Assembly (NCBI GenBank): GCA_907165275.2
Contig: OU015660.1
Coordinates: 1,312,001 to 1,376,000 of the forward strand
Source: Zygaena filipendulae
Taxonomy: Eukaryota > Arthropoda > Insecta > Lepidoptera > Zygaenidae
Direction of reading: 5' to 3'
Length of the DNA stretch: 64,000 bases
Numbering within the stretch: the first letter of the stretch is position 1; every line of letters begins with the position of its first letter. The notes beneath the pieces are model-generated. The model had not been told where the DNA came from. It worked only from the letters and a program-made list of their open reading frames with translations, and searched no databases. The position numbers were made by a program, and so were the translations under genes. Positions 13,601 to 26,800 of the stretch are shown piece by piece.

Positions 13601-16600
13601 GTCCCCCGCGGTTTCACCCGTGGTAATTTCGTGATAAATATACCCTGTGACACTCAGGAACGCTATAGAATTCTATTGGTAAAAGTATTTTCAAAATCGG
13701 TTCAGTAGATCTGGAGAATTCACAAACTCACAAACTTTAGCTCTTTATAATAACAATAGTATAGATTAATAATAATATGTATGCCCTTGACACGTTTTTA
13801 CTTTTAAATGTATTTCTTAAAAAGCTAAAAATAACAAAATATCGAATTAATCCAAATGACAAAAACACGCGTAATATTATTATTGGTTTGTGCTACCACT
13901 GATCGGTTTGAATTCGGTGACAAGCCCGCTGGTGTCTGCCCACTTGGGTTGTGCTCACGAAGAGCTGGTGGCGGGAGTCGACTTAGCCCATCCACCCTCC
14001 ATATTTGGCTTGTCACCGACTTCAGACCGATCAGTGGTAGCACAAACCAATAATAATAAAGGGTCTTTCAATAAGGACGGGTCGATTTTGACATGAAATA
14101 AAAAAGGCCGTGTGTGAGATTTTAACGATTTTTTTTTTTATTTGAAAGAGCTATATATGCCATTATGTGTGGAAAATCACATCGTTTAAATGTCCGCCGC
14201 GGCTTCTCACGGTGGCACGAATTCGAGTTGTCCAATGTTCAACAACTCTGCCGCATAGTTCGGGTTGAATTTCAGCGATAGCCTGAGCTATGTTGACTTT
14301 AAGGGCATCGGTCGATTGTGGCTTATTGGTATAGACCTGCGACTTAAGAAAACCCCACAAAAAAAAGTCTAAAGGTGATAAGTCGAATTTGGCCACCAAA
14401 CGTTGGAGAGTCGACTTTGAAGGACCACCTCGTCTGCCGTAAAATGGGCGCAATGCACGTAACGTTTGCACTAACGAACACTCATTTTGGTAATACATTT
14501 TTAACATTTGGACGTGTTGCTCAACCGTGTAACTTGCCATGGTGATTTGGCATTACTAACTGAATAAAAAAATATAGGTTAGAAAGACGACGTTAAAACA
14601 ACATGGCCGCCACAGGCTGCCAACATCGACCCGTCCCTATTGAAAGACCCTTTATTACGCGTGTTTTTGTCATTTGGATTCATTCGATATTTTGTTATTT
14701 TTAGCTTTTTATTTTTAGCCTTTTATTAGTTTTATGTTTTTGGAAGTCGGTTTTAATTTTTTTGTTAAAAGTTTGTTTATTTCTTGCTTTTTAGTGAGTC
14801 GGTTTGTAACGTTATTTCGTATTCAGTATAACGTTTATTCGTGCAAAACATCTTTTCACATTTAAATAATATATTAATATATATACCTGGTAGTACAAGC
14901 CATGCTGCAACAAAGCTCATAGTGGTGACACTAAGGTAGAACTGTCGCCTTTTGGCTCCGATCAAATCCGACAGATACGTCAGCACTAAAGTTGAGGGAC
15001 CGCCTGGAAGTTATAAATAGCAAAAATACCATTCTGAAGAAGAAAACGTTGGAATGAAATCTTTGATAGGCACTTTATGATCCTAAATTCATCTTATAAG
15101 ATACATTTTTTGTTATGTCATAGGGGGCAAACGGGCAGGTGGCACACCTGATGATAAGTGATTACCGCCGCCCATAGACATCTGCAACACCAGAAGGCAT
15201 GCAGGTGGGTTGCCGACCTTTAAGAAAGGAGTACGTAGTTAGTAAGTTAGTTAACGCTCTCGAATAGCGACCAAGAACTAGCAGACTTAGTGTGGGCAGA
15301 TCTATCAAATGATAGACAGACAATCTTTTATGTTTGCCGGATACAGTTGGATTAGGATAGCGCAGGAGCAATCGTCGTGGAGATTCTTGGAAGGCTATGT
15401 CTAAAAGGTGATATCCGTCCAATAGTGACGAAGAAATAATTAAAACCAGCAAAGTTTATAGAAAATTGCTTGAACTAGCTGATCCCCACAATAATTTCGG
15501 ACTGCCGCAGCATTTGAGTATTTACCGGGGTATAAAAATCAAAATTCTAATTAGTCCGTCAGTTAAAAAAAAAAATATAATTGACACGTATTTTTTGCTT
15601 TTTAAAAAAAATTAAAATAAACGTAGATAAAGCGCATTAAAGTTTAGGGTGGGGGACTCTTGACGTCAGTATCCCGTATAAGCCCCGTACAAACTGCACC
15701 GGGTTGTGACGTCACGCGAAATTTCAACTCAATGTATCGCCGTTATTTTTTGATTACGTAAAAAAATAATAAATACGTGTTAATCTACACGACGGACTAA
15801 AAAACAAAATTTATTCAAGTAGGCAATTCCGGGATAAACCCCAAGTCCTTTCTGAAACCCCTCATAACATGTAAGTATGCGCAATTTCATGATGATCGGT
15901 TGAGTGAAACGTGACAGACAAACGTCACATTCGCGTTTAAAATATAAGTTTTGATGGTGCAAAATCTTGCATTACCGATAAGAAAGCCATTGATGGACCT
16001 CGCAGTCAGCAGTAGGCGGTAGTCGGGCACTGTGCTCTGGGCCAAGGTGATGACGCCGTTCAGGAGTAGGGTCATGCACAGGGTGTTCCGTCGGCCGAAC
16101 ACGTCGCCGACTATGCCCCAGAAGAATGCGCTGGCAACACCACCTGGAACCATTATTTATTTATTTTTACGAAGACCAACAGCTTTCCAGATAAAAACAC
16201 TTTTGAATACAAAAATAGCAGCTGATAGAAACCAATTTAAATACATTAAGACATCAAATACAGAATATAAGACATTACAGGAACATAAACAAAACATAAA
16301 TATGTAATACTTACCGCCGCACTCAGAGTCGACTTTAATGATTACTTAGTTAAGTATAGATTTTTGAAACAAAACTGCCGCAATCAGAGACGTTCATTAA
16401 ATTAATGTTAATTGGCATTTAATGAGATGTAACTTAATTAGTTAAATACCAATTAACATTAATTTATTAAACTTGTCTGATTGAGGCAATTTTGTTTTAA
16501 AAATCCATACTTAACTAAGTAATCATTAAAGTCGACTCTGAGTGCGGCGGTTAATGCTTATACTCATAAGCGAGTTTATACTCATAAACTCCTTGTAAAA

Positions 16601-19600
16601 TTTTGTATCTCACCATCTTCTATATTATAATAAAAGAGTAGAATCCGCGATCTTGACAGGGGGCGATAAAGGAAGAGTAACCGACCATAAAAAGAGTATC
16701 TTTTCTACAGCCTGTTACAGAACGGTGTAGTCATATTAAAGGATCGTGCAGTGTTAATGGTATAGAACAATAAGCCACTAGTACTTAACGCAAAAATCCA
16801 ACTTTAGAAATTCACACCAATAAAAAAACATATTTTTGGCATCGATACGAACAAGGTCACATCACTAGTGGGGTCATGAACCGCTCACAGATAACGAGTT
16901 CGCCGACCCGGTTTTTACGAACTTACGACTTACCCCCCGATTTGCCATGAGAGCCTGGTAGGCGCGTAATGTTGTCGAATTTTTGATATTACGGCGAAAA
17001 TATTGGTTGTACAAATTTTTTTTTAAACAAGTTGTCCGAAGTTCAATAAAAAAATTTTATAAAAATAAAGTCTCTTATAATTTTTTCTAGGATTAATAAG
17101 AAAGCCATAATTTCAAAAGATTTTCATAATTAGCAAAAATTTGAATCATTATGAATCATAATAATTTTGAAACCAAAGCTTGAATCTTGGCGCTATTTAT
17201 TATTTATAAACTTTTTAGTAATATTATTTTATTTATGGGAATTTAAGGGTTTTCAACTTAACCTTTAGGGGTAAATATTTTTGAGAGTTGGTAACACTAA
17301 ATGCAGTAAGCATCAGGTAGGTAGCTATACTATGTTTTTATTGACACCGCAACGTAAATAGGGCTGCCAATTTATTTTTGTTTCAAACTATTTTACTCCT
17401 AGTTACTTCTACTCTCCTAGTAACTTTTTTCTAAATAATTTCGTGTATACGCTGTTTCTTCGCTATTTAGGCACGTAAAGTGTAAAACAATAAGAAAATA
17501 AGAGCATCAACAATGAGTTAAGCTATCGAAGACGGGGCTGTGAATTATGATGAAGTGTTTAAAAAAGATATCACAAATTTTTTAGGTAGGTTTAGGTAAT
17601 GATTTATTTGGTCTGATTTATTTGGTGTTGATGTGAGAATTGAACCCGCGACCAGTTGTTTTAGAATAAAAAACTGCGAAGTAATGGTACCTAATCATTG
17701 AACAATTGACATCCCTAGATCCCTAGGCAGAAGAAAGACAGAGAAAACTAAAAGAAAAGAACGCACGAAGCGTTAGGTAGCTACCTACGCATATTTCTAT
17801 TGATTCTACGTAAATAGGGCTGGCAGTCTCAATTATTTTTGTTAACATTTATCTAAGCTCCTTCATACTTCTACTGTCCTAGGAGCTTTTTTCACGAAAT
17901 CATTTCCTGTTCCATGCAAGCTGTTCCTTTGCTATTTAGGCGCCTACTAATTACTAAAACAATACTAACGGTCGCACTTAGAGTCGTTTTAATGATTAAT
18001 TAAAATTAAGTAAAGAGTTAGTAAGTGCGGCGGTTACTTAACAAAATAAGAGCTTAATAGCGTTACAAGAAACTTGGCTGCTGCCGGATGAATTACCATA
18101 TTTAAGCAGTATAGATGCAGAATATGGGGCGACAGGCACATCAGCTGTGGATACAACGATTGGTATGCTGCGTGGACGACCACATGGAGGTGTAGCAATA
18201 TTGTGGAGGACAGCTGTATTCTCTAACGTGTCAGTGTTGCGTTGTGATACCCCTCGTGTGTGTGCAATTAAAATAGTGATAGGCAACTGTTCCATAGTTG
18301 TAGTAAGTATATACATGCCAACAGATAACAGAGATAATTTATCGGAGTATACGGACTGCCTCAGCACGGTGAGTGCGCTTATTGATGAGTATGGAATAGA
18401 TTCGGTTTATGTGATGGGCGACTTTAACGCCCACCCACATGAACTGTTTTTAAATGAACTTTTAGATTATTGTAATGAACAAAAATGGTGTTGTATTGAC
18501 GTTAAAATGTTAGGATTATCATCAGATACATATACATATATAAGTGAGTCTCATGGCTCAAAACGATGGTTGGACCACGCTGTTGTTACCCAGGCAGCGG
18601 CTATTACAGTTCAAAATATATATGTTAAGTACGATGTAACGTGGTCAGATCACTTTCCTCTGGTGCTTATTTGTAACCTAAATATCATAACGCCTGAGCT
18701 TAATTGTCAAGCCCAGTCGGCAAATTATCGGTATATATGGGGTCAAAGATCGAAGGACCAGATTTCTGTTTACGGTAACGAGTGTAACATAAGACTACGA
18801 CTCGTGGATTTCCCTACCGAATTTAGATCTTGTGCTGACAGATATTGTAATAATCTCGAACACAAAAAAGTTATTGATAGAATGTACTGTACAGTGACGG
18901 ATATCCTTAGAGAATCAGCTGTTATTAGTCGAGAAAACAGGAAACGTACGGTTAGGAAATGTGTAGCCGGTTGGAACAAGCACGTCAGCTATGCTCATAA
19001 GGTGGCTAGAGAACATTTTAATAGATGGATGGCCCACGGACGACCCGTCAGTGGATCTATATACAACAAAATGAGTGTGAGTCGTAAAATTTTTAAATCT
19101 AGACTAAAATGGTGCCAAGATCATCAACATCAAGTTAAAATGGATCTCATTGCAACACAACATGCCCAAAAAGATTTTAGTGCTTTTTGGAAAACAACTA
19201 ATAAATTAAAAACACGTCCTAAGCTACCTGTAAGTGTTGAGGGCGTGAGTGACCCTAAGAAAATTGCAAATCTTTATAAAGATCACTTCTTTGTTACGTC
19301 GCCGTTGGGGCCGCGATCGGATGGGGGGTGTGATGCTGAGATCAACACAGAAAAAGTAGGACCTAGAATTTCTGCAAAAAACGTAGAAAAAGCCATTTCT
19401 TCAATGACAAAGGGTAAGTCACCGGGTCATGATGGTCTCAGCATCGAGCATCTACAATACGCTGGTCCTCACATATCAAGGGTATTAGCAATGTTGTATA
19501 CTATGTGCATACGCCACTCATATTTGCCATCTGATCTAATCAGAACAATTGTTGTGCCAATAGTCAAAAACAAAACTGGGGACCTATCGAACAAGGGTAA

Positions 19601-20840
19601 TTATAGGCCGATATCTTTGGCAACGATAATAGCAAAGGTGTTTGACAGTGTGCTTAACGTGCGTTTGAATGAACAAATAAAACTACACGATAATCAATTT
19701 GGATTTAGGCCAGGTTTATCTACGGAAAGCGCAATTTTGTGCCTTAAACACACTGTCAAATACTACACTGATCGGCGAACACCAGTATATGCCTGTTTTC
19801 TCGACCTGTCGAGGGCATTTGATCTGGTCTCTTATGACATACTGTGGAAGAAACTAAAAGATATAAATCTGCCTACTGAACTAGTCCGTATATTCAAGTA
19901 TTGGTATGAAAACCAGATCAACTGCATTCGATGGGCAAACACGCTATCTGATCCTTATAAATTAGAGTGCGGAGTAAGGCAGGGGGGGTTAACATCTCCT
20001 GGCTTATTTAATTTATACATAAACGGACTGATCGAGGCACTCAGCAGCACACATGTGGGATGCCATGTAGATGATGTGTGTGTAAACAACATTAGTTATG
20101 CGGATGACATGGTGCTGCTGAGTGCGTCGGTTTGTGGTCTAGGTAAATTACTGCGCTTGTGTGAGACGTATGCAGCTGAGCATGGGTTAGTGTATAATGC
20201 TCAAAAAAGTCAATGTATGGTCTTTGGGGCAGGACGTAACAGACCCATTCATGTGCCTCCCATCGTACTGAACGGCACTTCGTTAGTAAGAGTTGAAACA
20301 TTTAAGTACCTGGGTCACGTGGTTACGGCCGACCTCAAGGACAATAGTGACATTGAAAGAGAACGAAGGGCTCTGTCGGTCAGGGCGAATATGATCGCCC
20401 GCAGGTTTGCACGGTGCTCGGTGGGGGTGAAGATAACTCTTTTTAGAGCGTACTGCACTTCCCTGTACACGTGTTGCCTGTGGAGAGAGTATTCGCAGCG
20501 GGCCTACGGAGCCCTACGGATCCAATACAACAACGCGTTCCGGGTGTTGATGGGGCTGCCTCGTTTCTGTAGCGCATCAGGTATGTTCGCGGAGGCGCGT
20601 GTGGATTGCTTCTATGCCACGATGAGGAAGAGATGCGCGTCACTGGTGCGCAGGATACGGGCCAGCCCCAACAGCATTTTAAAAATGATAGGAAACAGGT
20701 TCGATTGTGCTTATATCTGTCATTGCTGCATCAAACACAGTCCTATCAGCGAAATTAAATTTTAAACAAATAAATGTACTAACACTTAGAATAAGATAAA
20801 ATTGTTACTAACTATATTGAGTCACAGTTACTTGAAATAA

Positions 20841-20874
<34 letters not shown>

Positions 20875-23800
20875 GACTACAATAAATAATGAGTGAGCAG
20901 CTATTGAAGACGTACGTATCGTAATGGGGTATTTAAAAAAAAATCATCACAAAATATGATGTAATGGTCTGAGATTGATGTGGAAATTGAACCCACGACA
21001 ATCCGTTACTAAAACAATACTAACGGTCGCACTTAGACTCGTTTTTATGATTAATTAAATTTAACTAAAGAGTGAGTGAGTGCGGCGGTTACTTAACAAA
21101 ATAAGGGCTTCATTAATTGACTTCAATAATGAGTGCTAAGCTATTGAAGACGTACGTATCGTATGGGGTATTTGAAAAATATCATCACATAATAATATGA
21201 CGTAATGGTATTCTTGAACCCGCGACCATCCGTTTCTAAGTACAAAAAATTATTGCGAAGTAATGGTAGTCATTGAACATTCGGCAACCCTAGAAAAGGT
21301 TCAAGACGATGTGCGGGGGCGCAACCCATTTTGAAAGGAACCACGCCCATTTCATAATGGCCGCGTGCTCAAAATCAGATAGGGGTAGGGGGTATCGGGT
21401 AAAAGGACCAGTGGTCAGCGTTATTAATTGGTCATAAGTCATAAATATTTAAATTAAGTCATAATTGGAATAAACGAATCACGTATTCCCAAATTGCTCT
21501 AGTTCTTCACGTGACAGGAGCGATGCGTAATTAAGGGAAAAATTAGCTATTTTATGCAGGTGCTGTCTGTCAACAAGAGCTGTATGAGCTGTTATGTCTG
21601 AAATGTTTTTTACTACACGCGGTTTTCTTTTCAAATGTAAAAAAAATAATGTTATAAGTAATGGTAAAATTTATTGTTTTTATTTACGATTGGTTTATTT
21701 TTTAGTTTATCTTTCAGAGTTTATCTTTTAGTTTCTTTATCAGACGAATCCTGCCAACTCAAACGTCAAAAAGTCGTTAGTAGGATGAATACTGGTACCT
21801 TACCCTATTATTTACTAACATTGTCGCGTGTAAAAATACTAAGACGGCAGAAGTCGAAGAGTGCGGCGGTACGGTGCGCCGGGCCAGGGGTCAGGGCCGG
21901 GGTCATTGACTTGTTATCAGACCGATTCAATTGATTGCTAGTGATGTACAGAGGCAAGTTAAAAAAGCAAAGTCGATAAAATTTTATCGTATTTTATTTC
22001 TTCGTATCAGCACTGCCATCATGGTTCAATCATTCTTTACCATTAACATTACACGATCGTTTATTATGACCACACCTTTCGGTAACAGGCTGTATATGTC
22101 TGTCTGTTCGCGATAAGCTCCGAATCTACCGAATGGGTTTCCATACGATTTTCACAGGTTAAGCTTAGCCAGAAGCTACATACAGCCTACAGGCTTTGTT
22201 TCATTTAAATCGGATGTCGGGAAAAAAAGTTGTAAAATTTCATGATGATCGGTTGAGTAGTTAAAGTATACATTCGTAGTGGTAATTTTAAGGTTTTAAT
22301 AATGTTAATGTAGGTATTACTTATCTGAATTGAAGATTAAGGGGTAAGTTAAATTTCATAGTACTTAAATAGAATTAGAGTTAAATCATTTATTCAAATT
22401 TGGCCTATAATGTGGCTCTTTAAAGTTACAATAATAAAGTTACATTTATTATGACAGCACCCATAAAATATCCACCCTTAACAGCTTCCTAGTACCACAG
22501 ATAATATAATACTATACTCTAGTGCTATGGCTGAAAAGAAGAAGCTGCGCAACAAACTCTCCATTGGCACTAAGCACGCTTTAAAGTTATAGTAAAACTA
22601 GCTGCCCCCCGCGATTTCATCCGCGGTAATTCCGGAGTTCCCGCGGGAATTCCGGGATAAAAACTATCCTATCTTTTAAGTTGGACCATATTATAAATGG
22701 TTACAAAATTTAATCAAAATCCGTTCAGTAGTTTCGGAGTCCATCGCGGACAAATAACGTGACACGTGATTTATATATATTAGATAGATATTAGCGATAA
22801 CTCAATTTGCAAACAATAAGCCGTAACCAGCAATAATAACTGTCATCATCATAACGGTTACTTAAGCATGCTTTCTTTAACCTAATTGAATCAATTTACA
22901 AGATGAATCATCAAAAGGACTAGGTCAACTCCGAGCATTTCTGCAAACAAGTAAATTGGCAGCTACAATTTATCAATAAAGTCAATTCCGTGTTGAATCT
23001 TCTCTTAAGAACAGTTTTATTATTGATGAAATAAAATGAAATGAAATTAAATGAAATAAACTTTATTTGTTACGACAACAGTTAATATATGAAATAACAT
23101 AAACAAGCACAACCAGCGTGTCGCAACAAATAGGCAACCAGCTCAGCATAAGTCGGGAACCGGGGGGCCCGACGCTGATCTTCCGCTAGTGCCGCATGAT
23201 ATAGCTTGATAGCTGTTCCCCGCGTTAATTTTGAAGTTCCCGCGGGAATTCCGGATTACAATAACGCCTATGTTACTGAGGGATAATGTAGCTTTCTAAT
23301 GGTGGTTAAATTTTTGAAATCGGTCCAGTAGTTTTGAGTTGAGTCGTAACAAACAAACAAAAAATCAAATCTTTCCTCTTCACAATATTAGATAAGATAC
23401 GGTTTACTGAATTTATTATACAATTTAATATCGAATCTATAAAATTATGCCTAAAAAAATCCAAAATAATGGATGGACCTTTTAGCTACACGTCTATCAC
23501 GTGAACGAAATTTTACAAGAAAAAGCAGTGACACCAATTATATTATTTTCAATTCAATGAAAAACATGTGACTCAAAATATTTATCTTGCAAATAATGAC
23601 TGACAAAACAGTTTAACTCAAAAACTACTGGACCGATTTCAAAAATTTAACCACCATTAGCAAGCTACATTATCCCTGAGTAGCATAGGCTATATTTTAA
23701 TCCGGAATTCACGAAATATACGGTATTTTTATGGCAAATACGAAATGTTTAGACATCACAATTCAGATTTTTTACGTTGATAATACCGCTTAAAAGTTTG

Positions 23801-26800
23801 CCGATACAACAAAACTATATTAATACAAGTTACATTTGGTTAAAAAAGTATATTTACTTCTAATATATTCAATTTAAAAAGAAATCAAACTATTTCCGAC
23901 AACTTTCGTTGCATTTGTACATACGTGACAAGAAAAAGCGACAAAAACCGTTTTCAATCTATTTTCTGGCGCTATGGTGACCGCAAGGAGCCTCTTAAGG
24001 GTTAACAGCTACACAGTAGTTTTAGTTAATTACGATCTGACGCTACATATTAGGTAGTCGCCAACGAGTCGATAATTAATTATTGCGTCTTTTCTGTTTT
24101 ATTACTCCTTTTGTGGATGTACATATTAGCAATTGCTTGTGACACCTTTAACTCCCTTTATCTCTACAACGCAACGTTACGTAGTAGTTACCTATCTATC
24201 TATATTTTTCATTAATGTCAAAATAAAATTGGTTGTTAGCCTATTTATTCCTAGTTTCTAAAAATTAAGAGTCGGAATGAGTCGAGATTGAGGATTGAGT
24301 CCGAAATTGGAACTGCTATTTGATATACGTATATTTTGGGCATTGCAAATATGACAAAGGATATAATAAAAAATCAGTCATTCATAAACTAAATGTAAAT
24401 TACGAGCAAACAGAGAATTTTCTACATACATATAATTATGTGATATTAATATTAATATAGTCTAATGTAAATATGCAGTTGGCGAACAAGGTTAGGTAAA
24501 GTAGTGTAATGGTACCTATATTAAAAAGATATCTATAATTATTATTATTATAAAATTAAAGTAAAAATAATAGAATATAAGTAGGATACCAAAGCAAAAA
24601 TAGAATATAAGTAGAAGCCAAAAACAAATAAAAATTATTATTATTATCATTCTAATCGTTCTCGAGAGAATTATAAATAAAACCGATGAGGATAAATAAA
24701 AGGTCCTGTGATGAGTGATCCCGATGACTACAACTATGATAAACTGTTAACTTACCACACATGAACGCCATGTTGACGAGCCCCGCCTGGTATGTGGTGA
24801 GCTGCAGCTCGCACTTCGCAGCTGGCAACACATACGACATGAGGCAGTTCTCCACGCCCGTCGTGAAAAATGCGCACACGCAGGCGCCGAGCGCGCTGCG
24901 ACTGAAGCGGCCATAGCCTGAAAACATATAAAGCCATATTGGAAAGTGAATGTAAAGTTTGCGTTCGAGTTTCTTTGTTTGTATAAAAATTCAAAAAAAA
25001 GCAGCTAGTTTATGCCCAAAAGCTGACTTATCGCGATTTTTCCAGTCGATCGCGGGATTTCTTCCAGTCGACCTTTGAAAAATGAAAATGAAAGCGACCA
25101 GGTGCAATGTGAATGACGATGAAAGTAGGTACATAATTATGATTTGTTAATGCTTATGTTATTGCAATATTGTATATGTTAAGTGCACTGTTCAAAATAT
25201 TATTACGTTGGGTCCATTGGAGGCGTGACAGAATCAAAATATTTGTGAACCACTGTTTCAAACGTCTTATTGTACTTCCATACAAGATGTTATAATCTAC
25301 CGGCTTTGCCCACGCACAGATCCGCTCGCTGATACCAGAGAAAATAATACAAGAGCACCATGGTTGCTATGAAAATTGTCCCAAAAAATATTTGTTGGCA
25401 TGCCAAATATTTTTCCACGGGTACCTACATTAAATTTTATCCATAGAACCTCAGCCACAAAAAGTTAACCGTGGAATATCTATGTGATAGGTAGGTACCT
25501 TTTTCCGATATATTATTATCCATGGTCAATTGCGAAAACAGCTTAAGCAAAAACATAATCAAAATCTCTTGAACACATTTTGTTACGATGTCAATCAGCC
25601 GGGCTAAGATGCGCAACACGATAAAATTTTATCGAGCCATTTTATCGATTCTCGTCGACATAATATATCGTTTTGTCTACCAGTGGTAAAAATGTTTAAC
25701 CGAATCTAGTCTTAACTCAATACCCCACTACTGCACTTTTTTGCTTGGACGCCCACAAATATTTGTCGAGTCGACAATTTTATCTTTCGTTCGATAAACA
25801 TATCATGTTGCGCATCCTAGCTCACCAGGACTACCGTAGACACACTATAAGTATAAGTGAAATTCGCCTATTGTTAATGAATTAACTGAAAACCTGATAC
25901 ACCCCATTTAAAAAATTAACAATAATATGATTAAAATATATTTTATGTCGAAAAAATTTATACTTTAAAAGTAATTCAACATTAGTTTGGAGGTGACCTA
26001 TCTACGAAATTCCAAGCGCTACGCCCGCGCCTACCGGTTCGAATTTTTTCGCTGCGGGCGGCGTACGCGACAAATATTGTATTATAAATAATTTAGACAT
26101 GGGCTAGTAAAAATGAAAAAATATAACCTATATTAAAACATAGTGCAATCGATTCATTTGTCGATTTGGGGCAAACTACTTTCTAGTTTTCAGTTAATTA
26201 ATTAACACGTTGTATATTTAGTAGGTATATTACGTATGTATCTGCTTTTATTTAATATATTCGTGGTTATATTCTTTATGTAAGTTTTATATTTTTCCCT
26301 GTAACCTGCCACTAAACTGTCACCTAGCCAAAAGGTTGAACGGTAGAGAATGTTCCGCCTTTTCTACGACAAAGTGAAAATAAAGTTCTTTAAATAAATA
26401 AATAAATTTTCCAAATCGGTTCAGTAGATCGAGAGATTACCCCTTACAACGTCACAAACTCACAAACTTTACCTCTTTGTACATTTACTACTTTGTTTAT
26501 TTTTTTATTTTTTTTTTCAGTATCTTCATAATTGGACGCAGATAAGCAATAACATGTTAACCCACAAAATTAAATTATTGATACATAGCAATTTATTGAG
26601 AGTTAGAGAACATTTTTTAATTATGTGCGTACCGTATTACATTGTTTAAATATGTAACAAAATGTTGAACATAAATAATGTTGACAAAAAAGGGCCCTAT
26701 AATTTTAAAACACGATTTACTCAAAATTTCTCCAGTGTGGGTTAACACACTATTGCTTATCTATGTCCAATTAATATGTGCACTGATATCGAATACGATA

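Larger units (their letters stand above)
13817..14712. repeat. Outer inverted repeat enclosing two nested elements
   Basis: About 60 bp at 13817-13877 (AGCTAAAAATAACAAAATAT...CACGCGTAAT) recurs inverted at 14652-14712 with few mismatches. The space between is filled exactly by the fold-back element and the mariner derivative. Confidence 0.78.

Noticed and set aside
13856..14096. Overlapping ORFs on both strands
   Set aside because: They arise from the self-complementary fold-back element, with no domain similarity.
14163..14540. Intact transposase
   Set aside because: The catalytic core is deleted; only the ends of the protein remain.
15887..16153. Stand-alone 88-aa ORF MVPGGVASAFFWG...
   Set aside because: The first residues are intron sequence; splice sites define exon 4 of SV2-like A.
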